Source: Sarcocystis neurona (Eukaryota > Apicomplexa > Conoidasida > Eucoccidiorida > Sarcocystidae). Taken from it: a stretch of DNA of 64,000 bases. Below are positions 26,894 through 39,700 of the stretch, one piece after another (positions within the stretch are counted from its first letter, which is position 1; the number at the start of each line of letters is the position of its first letter). A model generated the notes under the pieces. The model saw only the letters and a list, made by a program, of their open reading frames with translations, was not told the DNA's origin and did no database searches. The stretch lies in contig KL647308.1 of the NCBI GenBank assembly GCA_000727475.1, forward strand, positions 744,001 through 808,000, written 5' to 3'. The position numbers were made by a program, and so were the translations under genes.

Positions 26894-27108
26894 CTATCCC
26901 TGCTTGACTGCGGCACGTCGCGTGGAACAGTGTGTGCAGTCGCAAGAACCTGTTCCCGACTTCTGCTTGAAAAATTCTTCTAAATACGGCTCCCCAGCGG
27001 GACAGACGCACTGTCTGACGGCACCCCACCCCCGCGTGGGCTTCGGTTTCAATTGCTGCTGGTGCTTTTCAGCTGCTGGTCCCTTCTCCTCCTCACGAGC
27101 GGGGTGCC
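26894..27108 (-). CDS. Weak candidate C-terminal exon with paired Cys motifs
   Basis: On the minus strand, a CTGCACACAG acceptor opens a 71-codon frame ending in TAG at 26894. The product is charged at its start (HPAREEEKGPAAEK), then has CVCP and CDCTHC, which could form a small metal site. It needs an upstream exon of phase 1; the giant gene's exon ending at 28117 is phase 0, so the two do not join directly. It may be the end of a separate small gene or simply a chance open frame. No family recognised. Confidence 0.15.
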
Positions 27109-27716
27109 CTGTGTGCAGTAGGAGACGCACGACAGAGCCCTGCCCTGTACCCCATGCAGCGGCTGCTTCTCCTAGTCACCCACTCGCGCCGCTCCCGCTT
27201 CTTGAGACCTCTGCAGCTGACAAATCTACTAGTCCGTCGGAGGTCTCGCGGCTGAGTGCTGCAGCACCCGCACAGAAGGATTTAACCACGCGCACAGGAA
27301 GAAAGCAATGGACAAGACAACTGGCCAATGCAGGAGGTGTGGGTGTAGAAGTCAACGTCTTCGTGCGGATGTGGACTCACAAACGCACACACAGAGACAC
27401 AGGCACAGATGCACGCAAACACATACAGAACCTGCTGCAGCGCTAGACCGACTGATGAAAACATCTTCCTTCGATTTGTACACCTTGGACGGAGCACTCT
27501 TTACACACAAAGATACGACATGGTACACGTGTGTACTCACACATCCAGGGCTCTTCATATAGCTATTAGACTGGGCACGTAAATCCGTACGGGAATGCGT
27601 GTACGCAGGACGTGTGGCACGTCGGACGCTCCGCTGGACAAACGAACACCAGCGCGTCTTCTGTGCGGAAACGGGTGCTTCCGGCATTTTCCCCAGTCAC
27701 TCTTCCCATCTCCGCT

Positions 27717-30700
27717 TCAATCCACAGAAAAACACTCCCGCATACAGATGTGGAAATAAGCGATATCCTGCACAAATACACTGTAATGGTCGTGTGGTGG
27801 TACGTGTACATGGATGCAGCTGTATGTGTACATACACACATAGATGTACGTACATATATGTTTGCGGTGAAACTAATTTCAGCAGTTTTCTTCACTGGTT
27901 CCTTTGTGCACACTTGTGTACCCACTCATTACCTTGAGGACAGGAAGGTACCCACTTGACCAACGTCACATTTATAAAGTCTTGGCTTCAGGAACTGGCT
28001 CAGCCGGTGCTTTTAAATTCACACATATATCTATGTGTGAACAGACACACACACACACACACACACACACGCACGGAGATGCAAATACAGATCCCAAGAG
28101 AAAAGGATAGCCGTACCGTTTCCGCTTGCGCGTCATGGTTGCCGTGTGGAACGGTGCCCGTTGACGGTGACGGCAGCTGCTGCGGGTGCGGCTGCTGCCC
28201 CTGCTCGTGCTGCTGCGTCACAGAGGACGCTTCAGAATCGGTAGCCAACTGCCACGCTTCAACAGCAGCAGGCGCAGCAAGACTGACGGCTGCGGCTCCC
28301 CCAGTGGTCCGTTCCCTGCCCTGGTCGCTTGGTGATAACGTCTCGACCGGTAAAGCGTGTAGCAGCTGCTGATGTGCCGGTTGCTGCTGCTGCTGCTGCG
28401 GGTTCCCTTTGCACTCGTCGTCGCTGTCGCTACCGCTGTCGCTGTCGCTGCTGCTGTCACCGCCGCTCGAAGAGGACGACGAGGAAGACGAGGAAGAAGA
28501 GTCCTCCCCATCCTCTGCATGCTGCATCAGAAACGCGTGGGCCTCCCTCGCCTCCAGCCACTGGACCCAAGTCTGTACGCTGCTGAAGTTGCTGGCGTTG
28601 TAGCACACGTGGTGAGACAGCCGCTCGTACAAAGCCAGGTACTCCTGTCTGCTGCCTCCCTCTACCGACACATATAAAACCTCGTCCGTACCCGGAGGAT
28701 TCGCCGGACGCCTCTTCCGGCCTCCCGCCGCTGCGCCTCCAGGTTTGCGAGCTCCGCCTGCTGCTCCGACCACACAGGAAACCCCACATAACGCACGCAG
28801 CGCTGTCTGCTTCAGCAGTCTCGGCGGCAGCAGCAGCACAGAACGCGGGAGACGATCCACTGCGAAATCTGCGTGTCCAATACGGCACAACCAGAGGACA
28901 ACTCCCTTCCTAGCAGATATATACCGCGCCGCACAGCAAAGCTGTCTCACATTCTGCTGTTCGTTACCACCTGTGCTTTCGCCTCTTCGCACAAGCCTCA
29001 ACGTGTGGGGAGAATTATTTATACAAACTGGAAGAGAAAAACGGCAGGGAAAAAGCACATTCACATACGTTTGGAGACACAGCTGCGTGCCCACATAAGC
29101 TTCTCCCATAAGAAGATGGGAAACGCGCCCTACGAGCCGCAAGTCACACCAATGCAGAAGCCGAAACGCACGGTGCATCAACGAGAGACTCCGCACCAGT
29201 TTCTCTGTCTGTTGTTGCCAAAACTACGCAGCGATGTCTGTGGCTCGCGAAAACAGCAGCGGCACACCGGCTGGACACCGCCCTCTCCTCCTCCGGCGCT
29301 GACGCAAATCCCCCACAGCGCGTCCTCTCCGCAGCCCCCCGTCCCCAACGCGCGTCGTCCCCTACGTGCGACGACGCCTGCTTTCCACAGGAGTTCCTCC
29401 ACGGCTGAACAGAGACACGTGCTGGACTCTTTCACATGTCAAGCGGCGAGGAGTCACAAAGAAAACCGTCCTTTCGAACGAAAAATCTCTTTACATGTGC
29501 AGAGAGACGACGAACGCAGAGTGGAGCCTCTAATCCGCGGCCACTGAAGAGAAGCCCTCCGAAGCTTTTGCTGCTGAATCTTGAAGCGGCTGTAGACCAG
29601 GGATATATGCAGGGAGACGAAGAGGAGCACTAGCAAAATACACAGATAGGCGCGCTTCCCCAAGTAGACTCTCAGAACCACGCAGCACATACATACGCAT
29701 GTTCGTGTCATATACATACGTGTATTCTACGCTGCTGCTTCAGTCTGTCGGTGTCAGAGATACAGGCACGACTGTCTACAGGTACGTCTGTACCGTGACG
29801 TACGTGTGTATATCCATGAAAACACGCCACACGACTCAAAGCAGAGGGGCCCCCCCTTGTCGTCGTAGGTCTACTCTTTTTATAGTTTAACTGAAGGTCG
29901 CGGATTCGAGAGCGCGCACACAAGCACGTCGGTGCGTACATCACTGACGAGAACTGTCTACGCGAAAGAGGGCCGCCAGAGTGAGGCGCACGGGTCAGGC
30001 TTACGCGATGCTGCTCCTGCGTCATCGCCGGGACCCTCACCGGCTCCACTGCATTCGCTTCTGCTTCTGCCCTCGTCGCGACTGTCGCGTTGGCTCCCTG
30101 CTACTACGGGAACGCCTTTACCTGCAGCTTCTTCTTCAGCCTCTGCACCGTGGCTTCCTCTGCCTTCGGCCGCTGCCGGTAGCGTAGGCAGCGGTGGCTG
30201 CCCCTGCGATGCTGTCTCTCCCTCCGTCCCTCCTACTGCTGCTCCACCTGCTTCGTCTACTTCTGCGGCGACTGCTCCGATTACTGCTAGTGCTCCTGGC
30301 GCTGCCGACGTTCCAACCGCTGGTGCTTCTCCTGTTGTTAATGTTCCTGCTGCTGCTGCCGGTCTCTCTGCTGCTGCTGTCGCTCCTGCTACTGCCGCGG
30401 CCCCTGCTGCTGCAGCAGATGCTTCTACGGGTGCACGTTGCGGACGACCTGCCTCTTCCGTACTTGCTGCTGGAATTGTCATTCCACCGTGGGCCCCAGT
30501 ATCTTCTGCGTCGCGCTCCGCAGTGCAACCAGCAATTATTCCACCATCACCCGACAATTCTCCCGCTGCTGCGGTGGTGGTGGCTGCTGCGTTTGACCGC
30601 TGAATTCCCTTCTTTTCTGTCTCTCCTTCAATAACGGGCCCGTGTGCGGTTCCAGTCTCTGCTGGTACGTCGCGTCCGAGTGTTGCTGCGCGGTCCGCTG

Positions 30701-33700
30701 AATTGCCTCTCCATACCGCAGCTGCATGCACTGTCCGAGGAACAGCATCTTCCGCAGCCTGGCGCTGCTGCTCCTGCTCCTCCCCTTCGTGCTGCACGTG
30801 CTGCTCCAGCCTTAGCGCCGTAAGCTGAACAGCAGCAACGGCCTCCCCCCTCGGTGGTCCTGCTGCCGTTGTAGCCGGTGTGTTTGTTTCAGCTGCCGGT
30901 GCCCCTGTCTCCCGGCGGAAACTGGCTGCGGACTGACCTATATCCGCTTGGAAAAAATTAGTGGTAGCAGGCACAGCACCCGACGCCTCCTCCGTCCGTG
31001 CGTCTCTAAATGCTGTAGCAGTGGGAGGCCGTTCCGCCTGTACCTGCTGAGACAAACGCGCACCCGCTTCTCCACTGCTGCTGCTATAATTCGCCTCTTG
31101 GTCAAGAACGCTTGCAGGCTGCCGCGCCTCGGCCTGATTTTCTTCACCCTGTTGGCCGTCCGACGCACCTGACCTCGGTCGCTGCTGCTGCGGAGGTTCC
31201 TCTAACATCTGCTCCTCTTGCCACGTGCAAGGTCTGATACACTCCCCTTGTTCTTGATGTGAAGGGGTCGACTCTAGCACCAGCTCCGTCTCCGTCCCCA
31301 GAGTCTCGAAAATCTGCTGCTTCGGCTGCTCTGAACTCGTCTGCTCATTCTGCCAGTCGTCCTCATGCTGGTGCTGCTGCTGTGCACGCCCCGGCTCCGG
31401 TTCCTGCTGCGGCTGTTCCTGCTCTCCTTGCAGCGGGGGCCCCAGTGACTGCTGCTGCTGGGCGTAGTCCTCCTGCGGCCCCGCACAAACGCTCGTAGTG
31501 GAACGATCAGCAGTACTCTCAGCCGTCTGAATCGCTGCGTTGTCTGCTGCTGCTTCTTCGCGCTTCCCTTCTTTGGCGTCCTCCTTTAATATCTTCTTCT
31601 CCGCTTCATTCCCCCTATCCGCTTGTCCCGTCGCGCCGCCCGATATTGTCGCTGTGCGTGGTGCTCGCGCTGTTGCTGCCGCTGAGCCCGATGGCCCTCC
31701 TCCCGCTGTGTTCGCTGTTGCTGCTGTTGCACTTGCCGCGCCCTCTGGAGCCGCACCTCCCCGACTGCGACTCCCCGGAGCAGCACCTGTGGGACCGGGA
31801 ACCCTGGTCTCTCGAACCGCTTCGGGCAGAGATTGACCAGTCCCAGCTAAAGACGCGCCCGACGTAGCTCCGGCGCCAGCTGCTGCTGCGGCCGCTGCTC
31901 CACGCGCTGCCGCTGTCGGCGCCGCTGCTGTCCCCGGTGCCGATCCTGTTAGAGGCGCAGCTGCTGCTGCTGCCGCAGATGCCCCCGCTGCTACAGATGC
32001 TGCCGTTGCTGCGAAAGGATCCGCAGCAGTAACAGATGCTGCTGCTGCGGCTGCTACGGAATCTGCACGTAGTGGCGCAGCGGCTGCCGCCGCTGCCGCG
32101 AGGAACTCGCTGCCAGCCGAGGGGGCTGCAGTCGCCTGTGAAAACATGCCCTGATGCAAACGGAGCGGGCGCCCACCGGCGTCGTCCCCCTCGTCAGTGT
32201 CGGATTCTTCTTCTCCAACAGCAACACCAGCAGCGGGTTCAGGCAATAACGCAGCAACAGCGCTGCCCGTCCCGCTGTCAGCAGCTCCCACGCTGACCGC
32301 CAGAGCTCCGCTGGCTCGACCGGGATATCTGCTGCCCTTCTCTGCATGCACGCTCGACGAACGGCAGCAAACCTCCGCCGCGGCAGCTGCTCCAGGCAGC
32401 AGAGCGACAACGCTGCTGCAGTTCAGCCACACAGGAGCACAGGAGGTCCCACTACACCAAATCCCGCTCTGGGGGGATGAACTTCAGCACAGTTACATAC
32501 CCACGTTCAGCAGCTATACACGGGTGGCCACTGGAACACATGCAGTGTGAGCCACCAATGCGCGAAAATGCTCCCTCCGCGCACGCAGAGGCATTCCGCA
32601 CAGGGACGTGCAAACTTAAGAAGAACTTATATACCTATACTTATGGATATATGTGGTAGGGACACACACACGTGCGTGTACGAAGGTATACGGCGTAGGC
32701 GTGGACCTGTCACGAAGTAGACAGTTTTGACATACGCGCAGACTGACAGAGGACTTATTTGCTGGGTGATACTATTTGACTGACTGTTCTACCACCTTTG
32801 ACGACTCACGTGCGCTATCAGGAGTCTCTTTTACGAAGCGGGTGCTGCCGCTGCTGGTGGCCGCCTTCTCTCGCCAGCAGCAGGTGACTAGGCATATCCA
32901 TGTAACACACAGGTAAACACATATACACACACATATACATATGTACGTATGTGAGTGCAGGTATCACGGCGTGTACGTCCTTAAGCTCCCAGTAAACGCG
33001 TGCGATCTTTTTCCTGTTCCGACGGCGCAGTGGACCGGCCAGCTCCTTCTTACCAGCTGTCAGCATCGTACTTGAGCGGTATTTCTGCGAGCCAGAAGAC
33101 GTCCTCCTTCCCTCTGGAAGCCAGCGCCTCTTCAGCCCCGGCTGCGGGAGGAGTCGTATGTCTACTGGGCGACGCTGCGGTTGCTGTCGCTGCAGGCGCG
33201 GCAGGACACCGCGCACCACGATCCGCTGCTCCTGGTCCTTCTGGTGGGTGCGTGACTTCTTCGAAACTGCCAGGAGCCGTCGACTCCCCGTCCAGGCAAC
33301 TCTCTGTCACGACGCAGTCCCAACCAGCTGCTGCATACGTCGGGGAGTATGCGCTCGAGCGGATGCTGCTGCGGGTGCTGCTGCTGTCGCCACTCGCGCA
33401 GGTGCTGCTGTCAGTGCCACTTGTGAAGCCGGTGCCGCCACCGGGTCTCCTGCAGCACACGCTGCTGCCGCTGCTCTTTCCCATCTGCTTCGCGCAGCTT
33501 CTGGAAGTGCCCCTGGGCCCCAGTTTCACGGAGCGCACTACGCCCTGCTTCCACACAGGGGACGCAGTAGTCCCTCGGGGCATCGGAATAGCCGGCGGCA
33601 GCCACGCGCTGTCAGTGCTGCTGCTGCCCCTGCCGCCCGCTCCTGCCTCCGCTGACGCTTCGCGCGCCCCCCGTCTTGCCTCGACGATCTCCGCAGCGGA

Positions 33701-36700
33701 GGTCGCTGCTGCAGGGACCGCCGCAGAGTCGCCTCGGGTTGTCGTTTCTCTCCCCGCTGCTGCGCGTCCTGTGGGCGACCGAGGTGAAAGCACTGCTGCT
33801 CCTGCAACCGTCGATGGAACCCCCACCACCTCGTCTACTCCTGGCCTCCCAAATGGCGTTTCGACTAAGTCAATCGAAAGGACTGCTCGTGCAGCTGTTG
33901 TTACTGCAGCTGCGGCTGTCGTTGAACCTGCTGCTGCTGTTCCAGTCGCTCTTGTTGTCGCATGTGCCCGAGTCACTTCACCTTCTGCACCATGTTTTGT
34001 ACCATCTGCCGCAACCTCTTCTGTCGGCCCTGCTCTCCCTAATGCTCCTTCTTCTATGGAACAAGAAGGCGCAACGAAGTGATTTCTGGTCCTGACCTCT
34101 GGCGCCGTTGCAGCGGCACCGCGTCCCTCGCCTTCTCTGCCGTCGGACACACCATCATGCAGCAAACGAGAAGCCCGACTGTCTTCTTCCCGAGACGCAA
34201 AAGTAGAAGCAGCAGGCCCTTGGCTTTTTGAAGATTCGGCCGTAATAGCAGCAGAAGCAAGGGCGCTAGGCGCTGCATGCGAAGTAATACTTGCACATAG
34301 GCTGGAATCAGCGTGTCTAGGAAGGTTGCTGTCCCCTGCGGAAGCAGTACCTCCATCGTCGCTAGCTCTGGTTGCGGGGCTCGCTGCAGCGGCTGCTGTG
34401 GGTGTGCGACCTGCAGCAGCAGGAGCTGTACAATAGGACGACGCTTCGGCAGCTGGAGACGCAGCAGCAGCAGCAGGTGCGCCCGCACCATGTTCTTCAA
34501 ACACGGCAGGAGGAATTCTGTCTGTGGAAGCTACCGAAGAAACATCCTGTCTGTTGAATTCTGCAACAGTAACCGTAGCAGCAAAACGGTCTGCGCCGAT
34601 CGCAGTCTCATTCGGACTGCTGCCAACGTTGGCGGAACTGTCGTCCCGACTGCTGCTGTGGAAACCGTCGCCGCTGTTGATGCAAGCAGTGTGCCAGCTT
34701 TCGTCGCTGCTGTTCGGACTCCTGCTGCTGCTACCGCTTGGACTTCCGTGGTTGGTGCTGCTGCAGCTGGTGTTGCTGGTACGTCTGTCGCTGCTGCTCG
34801 TGGGGCGGTCGCTCTTAATGCGGCGAGTCGCCGAGTGGAAGCTTGAATGAATGTTGCTGCTGCAGTCCTTGCTACTACTGTCCTGCGTATTAGAAGTGAT
34901 ATGACAGCTGCCGCCGGTCCTGCTGCTGGTGGTCGTCACCGTGTTGCACCTGCTGCTAGCGCACCGGTTGGTGGAGCCCGTCCGATGTTTACCGCCAACG
35001 AGTCTCCTACAGGGAGCAGCCGCACCTGCTGCTGCAGCCTCACCAGCAGCCCCAGCAGCAGCGAGAACTGCTGGCTGTGTGCTTGACGCTCCGTCAGCGG
35101 CCAACGGCGGCGCCGGATTCGTGCAGCAGGTCACCGTGTCCAGAGACGCAGCGTCTCTCACCGGACACGGCGACAGCTGCAGGTGCTGCTGCAGGGGCTG
35201 CGGCAATTGCACGGCGTGCGGCAATTGCAGGGGGCGCGGCTGCTGTGCGACGTGGTGCTCCTGTTGCTGTTGCTGTTGCGTTGAAAGCTCCTCAAGGTTC
35301 ATTGAGAGCTGCTGCGGCAAAGAAAAGTAAAACTTCTCTCCGAGTTCGGGATCGCTTAGGGGATGGGCGACGGGTGACGCAGGCGACGAAGCAGACCTTC
35401 TTCGCGAGTATACCGGCTTCAGCAGTAGCGGCAAGGACCGACAGCTGGTCGGGGGAGACAGCACCACGGCTCGCGACGGAGAGCACGTTCCAGCAGCGGC
35501 ACCACTCGCACCACCAGCAGCCACACAGAGCCGGCCGCAGCTCGCCCCTACCGCCTCGCTGAAAGGCGCAGCAGGGACGGCAGCAGTGCTAGCCGCCTCT
35601 CCAGCGCCAGCAGCCCCAGCGCCACAAGCAGGACCTGCGGCAGCGCCAGCAACACAATCAGCACCTGCAGTTACCTGGTCCACACTCATAATAACGCAGA
35701 ACGCAGCAGCACTCACCACATGTGTAGCAGCTATATCGGTAGCAGCAGCAGGTGACGCAGAAGAAACACGAGCGTCGCGACTCCTACCTGGAATTGAAGA
35801 GAACGAGGTACGAGAGGCGGCAGCAAGAGAAAAATCGTTCAGAGCTGAAAGCCGAGGGGACACGGGCCCGCTGCTCGGCGAGGAGCCGCCGCGCAGAGCC
35901 GTAGACGCCGAGGGGCGCCAGAGTGGAGACGCGGCCCCAGAACAACGTGGTGCTGCTGCAGAGCATCGCTGCGGCGGAGAGGCAACTGGAGACCCTGCTG
36001 ATCGCTCGTTCGTTCCAAGTGATGGGCGTGAGGCTGCAGCAACAGCACGATTCCCAGCAGCAGTCAAACACGGGGAAACCAAAGCAGCCGTTGTAGCGAG
36101 ATCACGCGCAGCCGCGGCGGCGGCTGGTGACTCGTCTTCAGCAACAGCAGTGCGCAGTGCAGCGGGTGATGCCACTGCAGTCGCAGCGGCGTTCGTCAGG
36201 CCGGTGACGAAGGCGCATGGTCGCCTGTTCCGCAGAGCTAGCGGGGAAGACTGCCTAGCACACGCAGCACTGGAGGAGGAGAAACACGTCCAAGCAGCGG
36301 AGTCAACGGCCAAGGACGAGTCTTGTGCTTCCGCTACTAATGCCGCAGTACGTTGCTGCAGAGCAGAATCGTGCTCTTGGTCGGCCGCAGGCGAGGCGGT
36401 CTCGAGCGTTGCCTTTCCTGCAGCGGGGGACTGCTGTCCCCACTCACTGGCAGCTGCACGCGATGGATCAGCGGCAGCAGCCGTAGGCCAAGACCGGGCA
36501 GCGACAGATGACGCTGCTGCGTTTCCTGTTGCTGCTGCTCTCGGAAAGTCGGGATGCAGAGCAGCAGCTGCCGCGGCAGGAGCAGACAGCGTGGAAGCCA
36601 CTGCACACGAGAACAGACGAAAAGGCAGAGGCCGAGAGCACGAGGGAGACGCTACTTTCTCTTCACTTCCGTTGAGCGCGACAGCCGATGGCGAAGTGTC

Positions 36701-39700
36701 AGCAATCGTCGACGCGGGAGAAGCAGGCAGCGACGCAGCAGCGATGACGGGTCGACCAGCACCAGGGGGTACTACAGCAGCAGACAATGGCGAGCCAGCA
36801 ACCGGTGAAGCACATGCCTTTGACGACGCTTGACACGCGGACTGTCTTGCACCTTTCGGTATACCACCGACGGCAGTATTCGCCGTCGTCGTCCCGGATG
36901 ACCAGTCGTCTTCACGGCCCCTGCCGCATTCAAACGTTGGTGCTCCTCTTCCTTCCTCTCCTGCTGCCGTGGTCGCGGGACGTGGTCGAGTCGTGAAGGC
37001 TGCTGTTGCTGCATCTGACGATGCTGTTGCATTTGACAGGACTTCTGCTGCCGCTGCTAACGGTGCTCCGGTTCCTGGGTCGGCTTCTGCCGGTCTCCCT
37101 GTTGCTGTCGCTCGTAGTGGGGCCTTTCGCGCGTCTTGCGTCCTTGTCGTTGTCGCCAGTGCTTTGCTGACGACGGGGCCAACCGCTGGCGGCGCTCTTC
37201 CCTCTGCTGCTGCATCTCTTGCCACTTTTGCTGCTGTGGCAGCCTCCGCTGTACCGCGCTCCGCTGCAGTGCCACCCTGCTCTCCAGAAGCACGCTTTGC
37301 GCAGGTGCAGTCGCCGGAGGACAGCGCAGGATCACATGCAACTGGAACGTCGAGAGTCTGCTGCTGCTGCTGAGGACAACAGTCGCAGACAGCTGCAGGT
37401 GACGGCGCGGTGGGGACGCACGCGAAGGATCCGGCGGCAGCTGCAGCAGCGGGACATGTCCAAACACCGGCTGGTGCAGGAACAGAAGTTACAGCAGCAG
37501 CGAGGGGAGCAGCAGCAAATAAAGTTGAAGCAGTCGCCCCCTGAGAGGTGGTACTGGGTTGTGAATTGGTGGTCTCCGCCGAAGAGAAGTCCGCTGGATC
37601 CGCATCTGCAGGGCGCGTTGTCCCCCGCGTGGGCCCTAATGAAGACGCTTGTAAGTGTTTCTCTTCTGCAGCTGCGTGCGAAGCGGCATATGGAGACGAG
37701 ACGGCCGAAGAATCAAAAGTCGGCAGACCAGAGGTGGCGGCGTTAACCCCAGTGTCGGTGGGGCGCTTGTGTGTGAAGGCTGACGTACGTGGCGACGCGT
37801 TGCTATTGCTTCGGCGGCGTTCTGGGCAGCTGCTGCGGTTGCTGTTGCTTGAAGGGTCGCTGCTGCTGTCCTGATCTGCGCCTTCGCACAACGTGCTGCT
37901 GAGAGCGCTGCTCACCTCCTCAAGGCTCTCAGTGCTGCTGCTGCCACTGCTGCCGGCAGATGTTGTGCTGCTGCTGCTGCTGCGATGCAACGTCGCCTCG
38001 CTCTGCATCGCAGCTGCTGTCGCGGGGAAGTCGCACGGGTTCTTCCCAACATCAGCAGGAACCACGCTGGTGGCCGAGGAAGCCGCGGCAGCAGCTGGCT
38101 CTGCTGCTGCCGCGAGAGCAGAAGCAGGCTCGGCTGCAGCAGCGGCAGCGATTCCTGTGGAGGACCCCGACGTAGCAGGGACGATCCCCGACGCAGCAGC
38201 AGGAGGACCACGACGTGCAGACGCTGCGTCTTCATCAGCAGCCGCGTCAGGGGACCACCCAGAAGCCTGCGGTCGAAAAAGCGAGCCAGCAGCAGCTGCT
38301 GCAGCACGCCCATCGGAAGCCCTCTCCGCAGCAGCGTCAGTTCCACCCCCCGCTGCCACAGAGTCAGCGGCTGAGAAACGGACGGGCTTCTCTTCTTCCT
38401 GCCAGACTGGCCTTGCGTCGGTTTCCCCCTCTGCCGAAGCAGACGCAAGTTTCTCTAGCTTCTCTCTGTTCTCCTTCTCTCTGTTATTGAGTGTGTATAC
38501 CGTGGCGAAGAAAGACAAGCAGTCGCTCGCGTCGCCGCTGAAGCTGCCTCCCGCTTTGTTGTCGCTGCTGCCACTCCTGCTGCTGTGGCCTCTGTGGGTG
38601 TTATCAGCAGACAGCAGGCTGCTGTCGCGACTGCTGCTGTTCCCCCGCACGTAGCTGCTGTCCGCCGGCGCACCTGCAGCGGAACTTGCACGCAGGAGAG
38701 TAGCAGCAGAGGCGCCAGGAGCGGCAGCGGAGTCAGCAGCAGCGCGGAGAACAGCAGCGACAGGAGGCACAGCCGCAGCTCCCACTGACGGGAGAACGTC
38801 GGCAGCAGCGGTCACCCCACCGCCGCCTGCAGAGACCGCAGCGCCAGACCAGGCAGATGCTTCAGCGGAAGACGCGTTAGCCCTCCGCGTCAAGCGATTG
38901 CTGCTGGCTACGTAGTCTGCAGCAGCACGCTCAGAACGAGAAGCCGCCATATCGGCAGGGCGGGTGGTGGTGGCACCGGCACGGAAGCTCGACAGAGCGG
39001 CCCCGGCAGCAGTAGTCGTCCGCGGACCCGGCCAAGTCGCGCTCTCCGGAGAAGAAGCAGCAGCCGCTGCTGTTCCTGCGGCACCTTCGGCTCGCGGAGA
39101 ATCTCCGTCAACTCGCCCTAGCGAAAGTGGTAGGCAGCGACGCAAGGGCGTACGAGAGCCTGCAACCGTTGGGGCGCATGCAGTCGTTGGATCTAGGGGA
39201 AAATAGACCAGCTCCTCTTGCTCTGATGTTTGCTCGGCACCCGTGCCGACGCAGCCACTTCTGTCGGGTCCATTCGTCTCCCAAGGCGCGAGACCTGTCG
39301 CAGCCGAAGCAGCAGCGCCACCAGGCAGCATCGAAGGTGTTGTTGTCCACTGTTGTGTCTCCGAAGCAGCAGCAGCAGCAGACTCCGGCACCGCGGCCGC
39401 AGCAACAGACCGCACGTCCACTTCGGCAAAAACAGGCTGCAGCAGCGCCTTTCTGCAAGTAGTGCCCGAATGAGACACCACAGCAGCAGCAGCAGAACTC
39501 GGGTCACGCACTGCAGCTGCAGCAGCAGCACGTGCATGGGGATCTGGATGAACAGCAGTGTGAGTGCGTGGCGTAGCAGCCAGGGCAGGCGTTGGTGGCG
39601 GTAGTGACATCGCAGCAGCAGCAGCAGCAGAGAAGGTGCATGCACCAGCTGCAGTTGCGCAAGGCTGGACGTCCGCAGTGCTGCATGTTGCATAATATAC

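Larger units (their letters stand above)
23673..27716. other. Intergenic interval between convergent genes
   Basis: This stretch separates the dynein stop from the tentative stop of the minus-strand giant gene. It is close to neutral in base composition and lacks CAG triplets. Small open frames have no recognisable motif. It contains TA/GT microsatellites (23715-23825, 24083-24160) and a (CA)n run at about 26089-26129. Weak minus-strand exon-like pieces occur at about 26.4-27.1 kb, but I could not chain them. Elsewhere I see nothing. Confidence 0.55.

Noticed and set aside
33000..34082. 360-codon plus-strand open frame
   Set aside because: Antisense to the 3' end of the giant exon; composed of Leu/Ala/Pro/Val from CTG repeats with no domain.
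35586..36833. 415-codon plus-strand open frame rich in Ala, with charged stretches
   Set aside because: It lies wholly antisense to the 2711-codon minus-strand exon and has no splice context or recognised motif. Triplet-rich DNA lacks stops on both strands, so long shadow frames are expected.
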